A stretch of 64,000 nucleotides of DNA, from the NCBI RefSeq assembly GCF_900107965.1, contig NZ_FNVU01000025.1:62001-126000 (forward strand). The letters are read 5' to 3'. The position numbers and the translations under genes are program-made. The notes under the pieces were generated by a model. It was not told the origin of the DNA. It did no database searches and worked only from the letters and a program-made list of their open reading frames with translations. Position 1 is the first letter of the stretch. Each line of letters begins with the position of its first letter. The stretch comes from Actinacidiphila yanglinensis (GTDB lineage Bacteria > Actinomycetota > Actinomycetes > Streptomycetales > Streptomycetaceae). This document shows, piece by piece, positions 26,409-33,814 of the stretch.

Positions 26409-26648
26409 GATGAGTCGGATTCATTTGCGCCGTCACTATGACACCCGGATGACACGGAGGGAAGAGTCGGGTCAATTTTTCTTCCGACCGGCAACGAGCG
26501 GCCCCGATCACGCTACTTGCGAGGGTGCGCAGCAGCACCGGTCCAACCCGTTGCGCCGCCCACGGGCCCCGCTTATCGTGCTCCCGGCGCGATGAAGCAG
26601 ATTCATCCGCCGAGGATCGAGCCGCCGAGGACGATGAAGGAGATCCAT
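26409..26648. promoter_or_regulatory. Divergent GntR/aldo-keto reductase control region with three repeated boxes
   Basis: Three 16-base boxes of form GATGANNNNGATYCAT lie at 26409-26424, 26591-26606 and 26633-26648. The middle copy is a perfect ATGAA-N5-TTCAT inverted repeat, and the last two start 42 bases apart, about four helical turns. A direct repeat ATGACAC occurs at 26438-26444 and 26449-26455. The GntR protein encoded beside it is the natural candidate ligand, although the boxes do not match the textbook FadR core GTNNNAC. Confidence 0.5.
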
Positions 26649-26676
26649 GAGAGCCCCATCCGGCGCCGCGAGGTGA
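26647..26676 (+). CDS. Nine-residue leader ORF coupled to the aldo/keto reductase
   Basis: ATG 26647 has a perfect AAGGAG box 5 nt upstream and encodes MRAPSGAAR. Its TGA at 26674-26676 overlaps the GTG start (26673-26675) of the reductase. The reductase start itself has no recognisable ribosome site, so termination-reinitiation from this leader is a sound explanation. Confidence 0.45.
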   Translation: MRAPSGAAR

Positions 26677-27632
26677 ACAGCAACCCGCTCGGCCGTACCG
26701 GCGTCACGGTCACCGCGCTCGGGTTCGGAGCCGCGCCCCTCGGCAACCTCTACCGCCCGCTGGCCGCACCCGACGCGCTCGCCGCCGTCGACGCCGCCTG
26801 GGACAGCGGAGTCCGCTACTTCGACACCGCCCCGCACTACGGACTCGGCCTGTCCGAACGCCGGTTGGGCGACGCGCTCGCCGGACGCCCGCGGCACGAG
26901 TACGCCGTCTCCACCAAGGTCGGCCGCCTGCTGACGCCCAACCGGGCACCCACCGGCTCGGACCTGGCCGCGGGCTTCGCCGTACCCGACACGCTGACCC
27001 GCAGGCCCGACTACTCCCGTGACGGTGTGCTGCGCAGCCTGGAGGACAGCCTGCGGCAGCTGCGCCTGGACCGGGTGGACATCGTGTACGTCCACGACCC
27101 CGACGACCACCTGGACGAAGCCCTGGACCAGGCGCTGCCCGCCCTCGCGGACCTGCGGGACCAGGGCGTCGTCGGTGCGATCGGCGCGGGCATGAACACG
27201 GTGGCACCGCTGTCCCGGATCGCGGCGGAGGCGGACGTCGACGTGCTCATGGTGGCCGGGCGCTGGACCCTGGTCGACCGGAGCGCGGCCGCGCTGCTCG
27301 ACCTGTGCGTGCGGCGCGGGATCTCCGTGGTGGCCGCCGCCCCCTTCAACTCCGGCCTGCTCAGCCGGCCTTGGCCGACGGACGACGCGTCGTACGACTA
27401 CGGTCCCGCCCCCGGGGCGGTACTCGATCGCGCCCGCGCGCTCGCCGAGGTGTGCCGGCGGCACGGTACGGTCCTGCCGCACGCCGCGATCCGCTTCCCG
27501 CTGCGCCACCCGGCCGTGGCCTCCGTTGTGGTGGGCACCCGCACAGCGGCGGAGGCGACGTCGGCCACCGGCTGGGCGATGTCCGAGCTGCCCCCGGGCA
27601 CCTGGCCGGAGTTGGACGCGCTCATCCCCTGA
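26673..27632 (+). CDS. Aldo/keto reductase, L-fucose (D-threo-aldose) 1-dehydrogenase type
   Basis: The protein has 319 residues from GTG 26673, where the canonical AKR start NPLGRTGVTVTALGFG begins; ATG 26634 would add 13 residues. Catalytic features are Asp in FDTAPHYG with Tyr (GLGLSERRLG follows), Lys in STKVGRL, and His in VYVHDPDDH. The N-terminal AAPLGNLYRP and the DPDDH segment are typical of the D-threo-aldose/L-fucose 1-dehydrogenase branch, which oxidises aldoses to lactones with NAD(P). It is divergent from the GntR gene and presumably induced with the importer and dehydratase. No lactonase or later pathway gene is in the window. Confidence 0.85.
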   Translation: MNSNPLGRTGVTVTALGFGAAPLGNLYRPLAAPDALAAVDAAWDSGVRYFDTAPHYGLGLSERRLGDALAGRPRHEYAVSTKVGRLLTPNRAPTGSDLAAGFAVPDTLTRRPDYSRDGVLRSLEDSLRQLRLDRVDIVYVHDPDDHLDEALDQALPALADLRDQGVVGAIGAGMNTVAPLSRIAAEADVDVLMVAGRWTLVDRSAAALLDLCVRRGISVVAAAPFNSGLLSRPWPTDDASYDYGPAPGAVLDRARALAEVCRRHGTVLPHAAIRFPLRHPAVASVVVGTRTAAEATSATGWAMSELPPGTWPELDALIP

Positions 27633-27673
27633 CGGCACCGCGCGCCGCACGCGTCTCCCAAGATTCTTGGCAC

Positions 27674-28189
27674 GTGGTGGAGGCGACCGTGGCGGCCCGC
27701 AGACCGGAACGTGCGGAGGCGTTCGCCCGGCGGGCGGCCGGGGAGTTGGGCATCAGGGTACGGGCGGTGCGAACGGTGGAGGAGGCCGCGCGTGACCACG
27801 ATGTCGTGGTCGTCGCCACGGACAGCGCGGCGCCCGTCCTGGCCGCCGACTGGATCGCGCCCGGGACACATGTGACGACGCTCGGACCCAAGACGGCCTC
27901 GCGCCATGAAGTGCCCGCGGCCCTGGCCGACCGGGCCCACGTGATCGTCACCGACTCCCTCGCTCAGGCGGCCGGCTACACCGAGCCGCACATCTTCCCC
28001 GCCGGCCGGATGGTCGACCTGGGTGCCGTCCTGTGCGGCGCGGCGACGGGCCGGACCGAGCCCGACCAGATCACCCTCTTCTGGTCCGTCGGTCCCGCCG
28101 GCACGGAGGTCGCCGTCGCCGCCGCACTGTGGGAAGCAGCACATCAGGCACAGCACGGCCACGGTTCGCCCGCGCGCGAAACCGGGTGA
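27674..28189 (+). pseudogene. 5'-truncated ornithine cyclodeaminase/mu-crystallin family remnant
   Basis: Only the second half of the family is present: ARRPERAEAFARRAAGE, then DVVVVATDSAAPVL, WIAPGTHVTTLGP and a C-terminal DQITLFWSVG segment. The N-terminal domain and the glycine-rich NAD-binding motif that normally precede VAARRPERAEAF are missing. The upstream DNA is the end of the aldo/keto reductase gene. The remaining frame of about 171 codons is open, so a short product from GTG 27674 is conceivable, but it would lack the cofactor site. Confidence 0.7.
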
Positions 28190-28329
28190 TCCGCGTCGCC
28201 CGCACCTCGCCCGCACCTCGCCGGCACCGATGTGGGACGGTGAAGCCCTGTCGACATCGCCGCGCAGCGCGTCCTCCTCGATCGCGGTGATTGAATGGAC
28301 CACGCTTTCGATCCGACAAGGAGAGTCCT

Positions 28330-29103
28330 GTGCCCCTGGTGTCTGTCGTGATGCCCGTGTACAACTCGGCAGCCACCCTCGGCTCAGCCGTACGATCGGT
28401 ACTCACCCAGACCCATGGCGACCTGGAACTGCTGGTCACCGACGACGAGTCCACCGACGGCTCCATGGACCTGCTGCGCGAGTTCGCCGAGCAGGACAAG
28501 CGCGTGCTGCCGGAGTCTGCGCCCGAACGGGGCGGTGCGGGCCGTGCACGCAACCTCGCGATCCAGCGGGCCCGCGGGGACTACATCGCCTTTCTCGACA
28601 GCGACGACATGTGGCTTCCGGAGAAGACCGAGAAGCAGCTCGCCTTCGCCGCGGAGGCCACCGCACCCTTGACGTTCACCTCGTACTTCAAGATGGACGC
28701 CGACCACGACGGCGAGAGCACCGACTGGGTCCCGAACGGGCGGGTGATCCGTGCGCGGGAGCACGTGGACTACCGCGCGATGCTTGTTCAGGACCACATC
28801 GGTGCGCTCACCGCCATGTACGACCGCAATGTCCTCGGCACCCGGCTGATGCCGGAGATGCGCAAGCGCCAGGACTACGCCCTCTGGCTGTCGATCATGC
28901 GGGACGGCGCCGACGCCCGGGGGCTGGCCGAGCCGCTTGCGGTGTACAGGGCCCACCAGGCGGGATCGCTGTCCTCCAACAAGCTGTCGCTGGTGGAGTA
29001 CAACTGGGCCCTCTACCGCGAGCACGAGCAGCTGTCGGTCCCGCGGGCGACGCGGGCCCTGGCCGGCGCGGTATGGCAGTCACTGCGCAACTCACGCATC
29101 TAG
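28330..29103 (+). CDS. Family 2 glycosyltransferase
   Basis: The protein has 257 residues from GTG 28330 (AGGAGAG box 5 nt upstream); an ATG at 28291 is in frame but lacks a box. The GT-A start LVSVVMPVYNSAATLGSAVR, the ESTDGS segment, and the DXD-like FLDSDDMW near residue 90 are clear. RKRQDYALWLSIMRDG contains the (Q/R)xDY..W acceptor motif. It transfers a sugar from a nucleotide sugar to a cell-surface glycan or secondary product. It has no membrane segment and stands alone between two gene remnants. Confidence 0.87.
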   Translation: MPLVSVVMPVYNSAATLGSAVRSVLTQTHGDLELLVTDDESTDGSMDLLREFAEQDKRVLPESAPERGGAGRARNLAIQRARGDYIAFLDSDDMWLPEKTEKQLAFAAEATAPLTFTSYFKMDADHDGESTDWVPNGRVIRAREHVDYRAMLVQDHIGALTAMYDRNVLGTRLMPEMRKRQDYALWLSIMRDGADARGLAEPLAVYRAHQAGSLSSNKLSLVEYNWALYREHEQLSVPRATRALAGAVWQSLRNSRI

Positions 29104-29125
29104 ATCGGCCGGCAGGCCGGCACTC

Positions 29126-29291
29126 ATGGCCGAGCCCGTGACCACTGGACAGCGACTCGCCGCGCGCCAGCTCCAACCGGCCCTGCGCGGCGAGGACTTC
29201 ACCGGACAGAACGTGGTCTCGGCCAGGACATCGCGATGGCGATCCACCCTGTGCTCCTTCGTGGACGCCGACCTGCGCCACGCCGCACGGT
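29126..29291 (+). pseudogene. N-terminal fragment of a pentapeptide-repeat protein
   Basis: ATG 29126 opens a frame whose first 55 codons look like the start of a pentapeptide-repeat protein (QLQPALRGEDFTGQNVV, then LCSFVDADLRHA). The similarity stops at about 29285 and the frame continues as antisense of the XRE gene. It is a 3'-deleted remnant. Confidence 0.35.
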
Positions 29292-29513
29292 TCATTCGTC
29301 CGCGGCGTCGTCGGCCTCCCAGCGCAGCAGGTCGCCCGGCTGGCACTGGAGCGCCTCGCAGAGCGCGGCGAGCGTCGCGAAACGCACCGCCTTGGCGCGG
29401 CCGTTCTTGAGTACCGCCAGGTTGGCGGGCGTGATGCCCACGCGATCCGCGAGTTCGCCCACGGACATCTTCCGCTTGGCCAGCATCACGTCGATGTCGA
29501 CGGCGATCGGCAT
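29292..29513 (-). CDS. Small XRE/Cro-type HTH regulator (YozG-like)
   Basis: The protein has 73 residues. The Cro/CI HTH is complete: VMLAKRKMSVGELADRVGIT, then PANLAVLKNGRAKAVRF and TLAALCEALQCQPGDLL. Its ATG overlaps the stop of the DUF2975 gene as TGATG. This partnership of a DUF2975 membrane protein with a small XRE regulator recurs in many Gram-positive bacteria. The role is unknown, probably membrane-linked sensing. Confidence 0.87.
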   Translation of the reverse strand: MPIAVDIDVMLAKRKMSVGELADRVGITPANLAVLKNGRAKAVRFATLAALCEALQCQPGDLLRWEADDAADE

Positions 29514-30004
29514 CAGATCACCTGGTCCAACTCCGCCTGCATCTGCGTGGCTTCGACGTCGCGCGCGACTGCCTGGGCGAGCAGCGTCCGCAGCACGAAC
29601 ACGATGAGGGCCACTCCCAGGATGGCCACGCCGACCCCGCCCATGATGAGGCTCACGCCCGGGTCGTCCCGCTGACCCGGTGCGTTGACGATCGTGACCG
29701 CGAACCACAGGAGAGCCGCCACCACGATCGCGCCGATCACGGCGTCGACGTACCGGAAGGCGGTGTGCGAGAACACCGTCCCGCGTCGCACCATCGTCAC
29801 CAGCCGCCAGACGCAGATCAGGGCGATCTGCGCCGACACCATGCCCAGGATCGTGATCACGCGCAGCGCGGTCAGCGGAGCGGACCCGTCCTCGGGGTCA
29901 CTTCCGCTGACCAGCACCCACACCATCGACGCCTGTACGAACACGGTGCCGACGAGCACCACCCCGAGCACGGCGCGCAACGCACGCACGGCCAGCTTTC
30001 CCAT
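29513..30004 (-). CDS. DUF2975 family membrane protein
   Basis: The protein has 163 residues with four predicted membrane segments (LRAVLGVVLVGTVFVQASMV; VITILGMVSAQIALICVW; AVIGAIVVAALLWFAVTIV; GVGVAILGVALIVFVLRTLL). It is coupled to the XRE gene by overlapping stop and start. The short charged C-terminus would face the cytoplasm. Two inverted repeats immediately upstream suggest autoregulation by the XRE partner. Confidence 0.85.
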   Translation of the reverse strand: MGKLAVRALRAVLGVVLVGTVFVQASMVWVLVSGSDPEDGSAPLTALRVITILGMVSAQIALICVWRLVTMVRRGTVFSHTAFRYVDAVIGAIVVAALLWFAVTIVNAPGQRDDPGVSLIMGGVGVAILGVALIVFVLRTLLAQAVARDVEATQMQAELDQVI

Positions 30005-30014
30005 GACGCGTCCT

Positions 30015-30053
30015 CCCATCGACTTGCGATGGGAATCTATCGAATGTCGATAG
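30015..30053. promoter_or_regulatory. Two operator-like palindromes upstream of the DUF2975/XRE pair
   Basis: CCCATCG-N5-CGATGGG (30015-30033) and CTATCGA-ATG-TCGATAG (30037-30053) are both perfect 7-bp inverted repeats sharing an ATCG core. They lie 10-50 bases upstream of the DUF2975 start, where a Cro-like repressor would bind. Confidence 0.6.
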
Positions 30054-30109
30054 GTCGGGCAAGGGTCGGACCGGGAGACAGGCGACAGGCGCCTACGGCT
30101 CGACCCTTC

Positions 30110-30772
30110 TCACTCACCGCTCAGTTGCGCCCAGGTGTAGCTGTCCATGCTGTCGTGGGGGCCGATCCTGGAGAGTTCCGCGCCGTCGCGGCCCACCGCC
30201 ACGATCAACGGTCGCGTCCCGCCTTGACTCGTGGACGGGGACCTCCAGGCGACGATGAGCGCGCCGTGCGGAGGTACGTCGATGCGGCGTTCGCCGAGAA
30301 GGAGGTGGTCCACTTCGGCGGCCACGTGGATCTCGTCGGCCCCGACCCAGTGGGACGTCTCGCCGAGCTCCGGGCGATGCCGCCGAAGGCTGTCGGCGCG
30401 GCTCAGACCGCCCATGCCTCCCCCGAATTCGATCATCCCGACCTGCCCGGACCGGCCCACCGCCCGCCGTTCCGCCGGCAGGCCGGCGCTGGACCCTGCG
30501 CCTCCGCCGGTGGAGCGCCACTCCCGACCGCAGCGCTCGAACAGCCCGGTGTACGCCTCCGCTCCCGCCGAGCCGGGACGCCACACCACCCAGACCGCTC
30601 CGATCCCCGCGTCGAGGTCGAGGTCGCTCGACACCACCGTCAGCCAACGGCGCGGCAGCCAACCGGGCTGGGTCGGCTCGCCGTTGGTCACCCGACGCAC
30701 CACCCTGGGCAGGAGGACGTTCATCCTGCGCTCGATCCGGCGCATCCGGCGTAACTCCGCGCGACTCGGCAT
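30110..30772 (-). CDS. Hypothetical protein with an early TTA codon
   Basis: The protein has 220 residues. No family is recognised. It starts with an Arg-rich amphipathic helix (ELRRMRRIERRMNVLLP), followed by beta-rich stretches (AVWVVWRPG, EIHVAAEVDHLLLGER, GALIVAWRSPS), with no export signal. Codon 7 (30754-30752) is the leucine codon TTA, rare in Streptomyces, so bldA-dependent translation is likely. Genes on either side are unrelated. Confidence 0.6.
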   Translation of the reverse strand: MPSRAELRRMRRIERRMNVLLPRVVRRVTNGEPTQPGWLPRRWLTVVSSDLDLDAGIGAVWVVWRPGSAGAEAYTGLFERCGREWRSTGGGAGSSAGLPAERRAVGRSGQVGMIEFGGGMGGLSRADSLRRHRPELGETSHWVGADEIHVAAEVDHLLLGERRIDVPPHGALIVAWRSPSTSQGGTRPLIVAVGRDGAELSRIGPHDSMDSYTWAQLSGE

Positions 30773-30964
30773 GTTCGTAGGTTACCGGGATGAAACGGGG
30801 TCCGGCGAAGCCGGTGACGATACGTCAGATCAGCTTACGTCCCGATTCGTGTGATTGTCTGCGCCCAAAGGATGACTTGTGGGAACGTGACCGTACCCGA
30901 CCGCGCCGAGGGGAGGCGCGGCAGGAGACCGGGGCGGGAGGCAGATCCCGCCGGAGGAGGGTCC

Positions 30965-31780
30965 GTGCTCATCGACGGGAGCAACACCTACACCAACGCC
31001 ACCGCCGTCCATGGTGTCGAGCCGGCCGTGAAGGCCCTGGGCGCCGAAGCGCCGAAGGCGGCCACCATCAGGCGCCGGCTGCTGACCGTGCTGGTCATCA
31101 ACGCCGCGAGCGACGCGTCGCAGTTCGACATGGCGGACGTGGTACGCGTCTACCGCGACCTGATCGCCCAGGCGGTCCAGGAAGAGCCTGTGACGAGCGC
31201 CGCCCGTCACTGGTGCCAGGCGCGGATGGGCAACGACGCCGCTCTCGCGGCCGAACTGGAGCTGGCGTTGAACCGCCAACCCACCAAGCTGGCCGAGCTG
31301 AGGAGCCGGCAGAACGTCGTGATCGCCCGGGGCTGCGGGCCCCGGCAGGCCAAGGAGATCCTCACCCACGTGACGTTCGGCGGGCTTGCCGCCAACCTCG
31401 TCCTGCAGGGGCCGCCGACGGCGGATGACGCCGACCGTCAGACCGGCCTCGGCGAGAAGGACACCGCGAACGGCCCGATCGAGGAGTGGTCGCTCGGCCA
31501 GCAGAAGGGCTTCTCCAGCGACGGCTTCATGCTGATCGCCGAGGCCGCCGTCGCGAAGGTGACACTGCCGCGGTCCGACGCGGCCGCCGTCGAAGGCGAG
31601 GCGGGCGTCTGCGGGTACGCAGCGGCCTCGTTGGAACGGGTCGCGATCCTGAGCGAGGGCCCACCGGTCACCGACCCGCTGGAGCGGGAGGTCCAGCGGA
31701 TCAACGACCGACTCTCCGTCAGATCGAATCCCGGCGTAGCCCTCCTCAAGGAGGCAAGGCGCCAGCGCATCGAACAGTAG
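30965..31780 (+). CDS. Hypothetical protein
   Basis: The protein has 271 residues from GTG 30965, which has a strong GGAGGAG box 6 nt upstream; longer in-frame starts lack one. I do not recognise the family. The first third reads LIDGSNTYTNATAVHGVEPA with predicted helices after it. The rest is mixed alpha/beta, with no signal peptide, membrane segment or known active-site motif. It lies in a stretch with several gene remnants, and no partner is evident. Confidence 0.6.
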   Translation: MLIDGSNTYTNATAVHGVEPAVKALGAEAPKAATIRRRLLTVLVINAASDASQFDMADVVRVYRDLIAQAVQEEPVTSAARHWCQARMGNDAALAAELELALNRQPTKLAELRSRQNVVIARGCGPRQAKEILTHVTFGGLAANLVLQGPPTADDADRQTGLGEKDTANGPIEEWSLGQQKGFSSDGFMLIAEAAVAKVTLPRSDAAAVEGEAGVCGYAAASLERVAILSEGPPVTDPLEREVQRINDRLSVRSNPGVALLKEARRQRIEQ

Positions 31781-31917
31781 CCAAGGCGCCACCACGGGTA
31801 CGACCTGCCTGACTCGTGCCTCGACGTTCGACCCGGCGCCCCCGCCAAGCCGGTCGGGGACGCCGGGGCCGGACCCCGCGCCGTGGAAAAGGGTTCCCGC
31901 CCCGGGCCTGACGGCAG

Positions 31918-32100
31918 TTGCCGTTCCAGGACGTGATCCGGGACGTGGACCCCGAGCAGCTGACAGCCGTCCGGATCTACCCGCTCTTCTGGGACGAGGC
32001 CGGCGCCCTGGAATGGGTACGCGGGTGGTTCGACCCGCTCGTCCCGTTCTTCGGCGCCGCCGCCCGAGCGGGCGAGGCCATGCTGGTCTGGCTCGACTGA
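31918..32100 (+). pseudogene. C-terminal fragment of a DUF1877 (YfbM-like) protein
   Basis: The 60-codon frame is closed upstream by TGA at 31909. It matches the end of DUF1877 proteins: the DPEQL segment, the YP.FWDE core, then LEWVRGWFDPLVPFF and AGEAMLVWLD. The N-terminal two thirds are absent. It is a 5'-deleted remnant. Confidence 0.55.
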
Positions 32101-32192
32101 ACTTCCGCGCCCCCGGATGGCAGAGGCACAGATCCCCCCGGATCCCCGCAGCAGCCAGCGGCGGAGCCGGACACGCCTGGCCACCGCTCAAT

Positions 32193-32213
32193 ATTCCGCA
32201 TTCACTGCGAAAT
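32193..32213. promoter_or_regulatory. Operator-like inverted repeat upstream of the esterase gene
   Basis: ATTCCGCA-N5-TGCGAAAT (7 of 8 bases symmetric) lies 48 bases before the alpha/beta hydrolase start in an AT-enriched stretch, which is where the promoter should be. Confidence 0.35.
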
Positions 32214-32260
32214 GTGATGGACTGGGGTGATATGTGATAGCTCCGTAGGAGGAAATCGCC

Positions 32261-32947
32261 ATGGCGGGCAAACCCAGCATCGTCTTCGCTCACGGGCTCT
32301 GGGCGGACGGGTCGTGTTTCAACAAGCTCATCCCCACCCTCCAGGCCGAAGGCCACGAGGTGTTCGCCTCGCAGCACGGCCTCAACTCGCTCGAGAGCGA
32401 CGTGGCGTGCGTCAACTTCACGCTGAACCACGTCCCCGGCCCGATCGTGCTCGTCGGTCACTCCTACGGCGGGACGCTGATCACCAAGGCGGGCACCCAT
32501 GACCGCGTAGGTGCCCTCGTGTACATCTCCGCGCTCGCGCCGGACGAGGACGAGACGTCGCAGCAGCAGCAGGACAAGTTCCCGCCCACGCCGATCTTCG
32601 AACAGGTGGAGGTCGTCGACGGCCGCGTGTGGATGAAGCCGTCGGGCGTCCCGCACTTCTGCGGCGACCTCCCGGAAGCGGAGCAGAAGCTCGTCCTGGC
32701 AACGGGCGCCGTTCCCGTGGCCGACCTGTTCAACCAGCAGGTTCCCGGCACCGCCTGGCGGACCAAGCCGAGCTGGTTCATCGTCGCCAACAACGACGAG
32801 ACGGTGCATCCCGACCTGGAGCGGGCCGCCGCCGAGCGCATGGGCGCGCAGGTCCGCCCCGTGGACAGCAGCCACGTTCCGATGCTGTCGCATCCCGACT
32901 TCGTCCTCGATGTGATCCGCGAGGCCGCGAAGTCGCTCCAGGGGTAG
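32261..32947 (+). CDS. Alpha/beta hydrolase (small esterase of the salicylate-esterase-like group)
   Basis: The protein has 228 residues with a TAGGAGG box before ATG 32261. The nucleophile elbow GHSYGG near residue 68, FAHGLWADGS near the N-terminus (oxyanion region), and the C-terminal His in SSHVPMLSHPDFV make up the triad. There is no signal peptide, so it acts in the cytoplasm. The short, lidded form with DE-rich linker resembles plant-type methylsalicylate esterase relatives common in actinobacteria. The natural substrate is unknown. Confidence 0.87.
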   Translation: MAGKPSIVFAHGLWADGSCFNKLIPTLQAEGHEVFASQHGLNSLESDVACVNFTLNHVPGPIVLVGHSYGGTLITKAGTHDRVGALVYISALAPDEDETSQQQQDKFPPTPIFEQVEVVDGRVWMKPSGVPHFCGDLPEAEQKLVLATGAVPVADLFNQQVPGTAWRTKPSWFIVANNDETVHPDLERAAAERMGAQVRPVDSSHVPMLSHPDFVLDVIREAAKSLQG

Positions 32948-32984
32948 ACCCGCGGCGCTGCCTCCCCACGCAGCTGAAGCAGGC

Positions 32985-33015
32985 GCGGCGGCCCGCGTGT
33001 GACCCGGGCCGCCGC
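32985..33015. terminator. Terminator between convergent genes
   Basis: A perfect 11-bp stem (GCGGCGGCCCG 32985-32995 with 33005-33015) lies between the hydrolase gene and the convergent hypothetical gene. Confidence 0.65.
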
Positions 33016-33050
33016 AGGCTTCCCCCGGGCCGGCCGTAAGGCGCCGGGCG

Positions 33051-33629
33051 TCACGCCTTCAGGGCGCTGAGCGGGAATCCGGTGCGCGCGTCGACGGCGT
33101 AGGCCGACCAGTCGTCGACCGGACGGACGCGGAACCGGGCCGGATCGAGCTGCACGGCCACGACGAAGACGACGACATCGCCGAGCCGCTGGTAGCCCAT
33201 CGAGAACCCGTCCGCCGTGGCGGTCTCGGCGCGATCCTCTTCCGTACCCGGTCCGCTTCCGGACCCGGCGATCCCCGTCCCGGTTCGCGTCCAGAGAGCC
33301 TCGGAGTTCGCGAGCGCGTCGATGGCCTGGTGGGTGGCGAGCGGTCCCCGCGGCCGTGCGGCCAGGGGAAGCGCGTCACCGCCGAGGGCCAGGTGAGCCG
33401 CCCGGAACCTCGCCTCCGCTCGGTCGTAGCGGCGACCCGACGTGCACACGATCACGACGGAGCCGGCCGCCGCCCACCCGAGATGCACCTCCTCCGCGGG
33501 CGCACCGATCAGCCCGTCCCAGTGGCTGAACCACCGCCGGGCGGCCGCACCCCCGCCTGCCGCGACGTCGCCGTCGTCGAACTCGTGGAGACCGAACTCC
33601 GCCGGAACGAAGCGTTGTTCCTCGACCAT
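33051..33629 (-). CDS. Hypothetical protein
   Basis: The protein has 192 residues from ATG 33629 with a GGGGGAA box. No family is recognised. Patterns are mixed: WFSHWDGLIGAPAEEVHLGW, VVIVCTSGRRYDRAEARFRA, and a C-terminal VVVFVVAVQLDPARFRVRP strand region. No export signal or catalytic motif was found. It is divergent from the ECF sigma gene, with about 185 bases between them. Confidence 0.55.
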   Translation of the reverse strand: MVEEQRFVPAEFGLHEFDDGDVAAGGGAAARRWFSHWDGLIGAPAEEVHLGWAAAGSVVIVCTSGRRYDRAEARFRAAHLALGGDALPLAARPRGPLATHQAIDALANSEALWTRTGTGIAGSGSGPGTEEDRAETATADGFSMGYQRLGDVVVFVVAVQLDPARFRVRPVDDWSAYAVDARTGFPLSALKA

Positions 33630-33814
33630 GGTTCCCCCTGTCGTTCCCCCGAGGCTACTGAACTCGTCGGCGGGTGGCGGATGTTGCCCGACGGTCCCGG
33701 CGGACCGCGTCGTCAACGGGGAATGGAACTCGATGCGGTCGAGCGGCGAAGGATGGGTGAACCACCCGAACAAGCCCAAGCCTTCGAGGCGTTCAGACGA
33801 CGGAAGGAGCCCCG

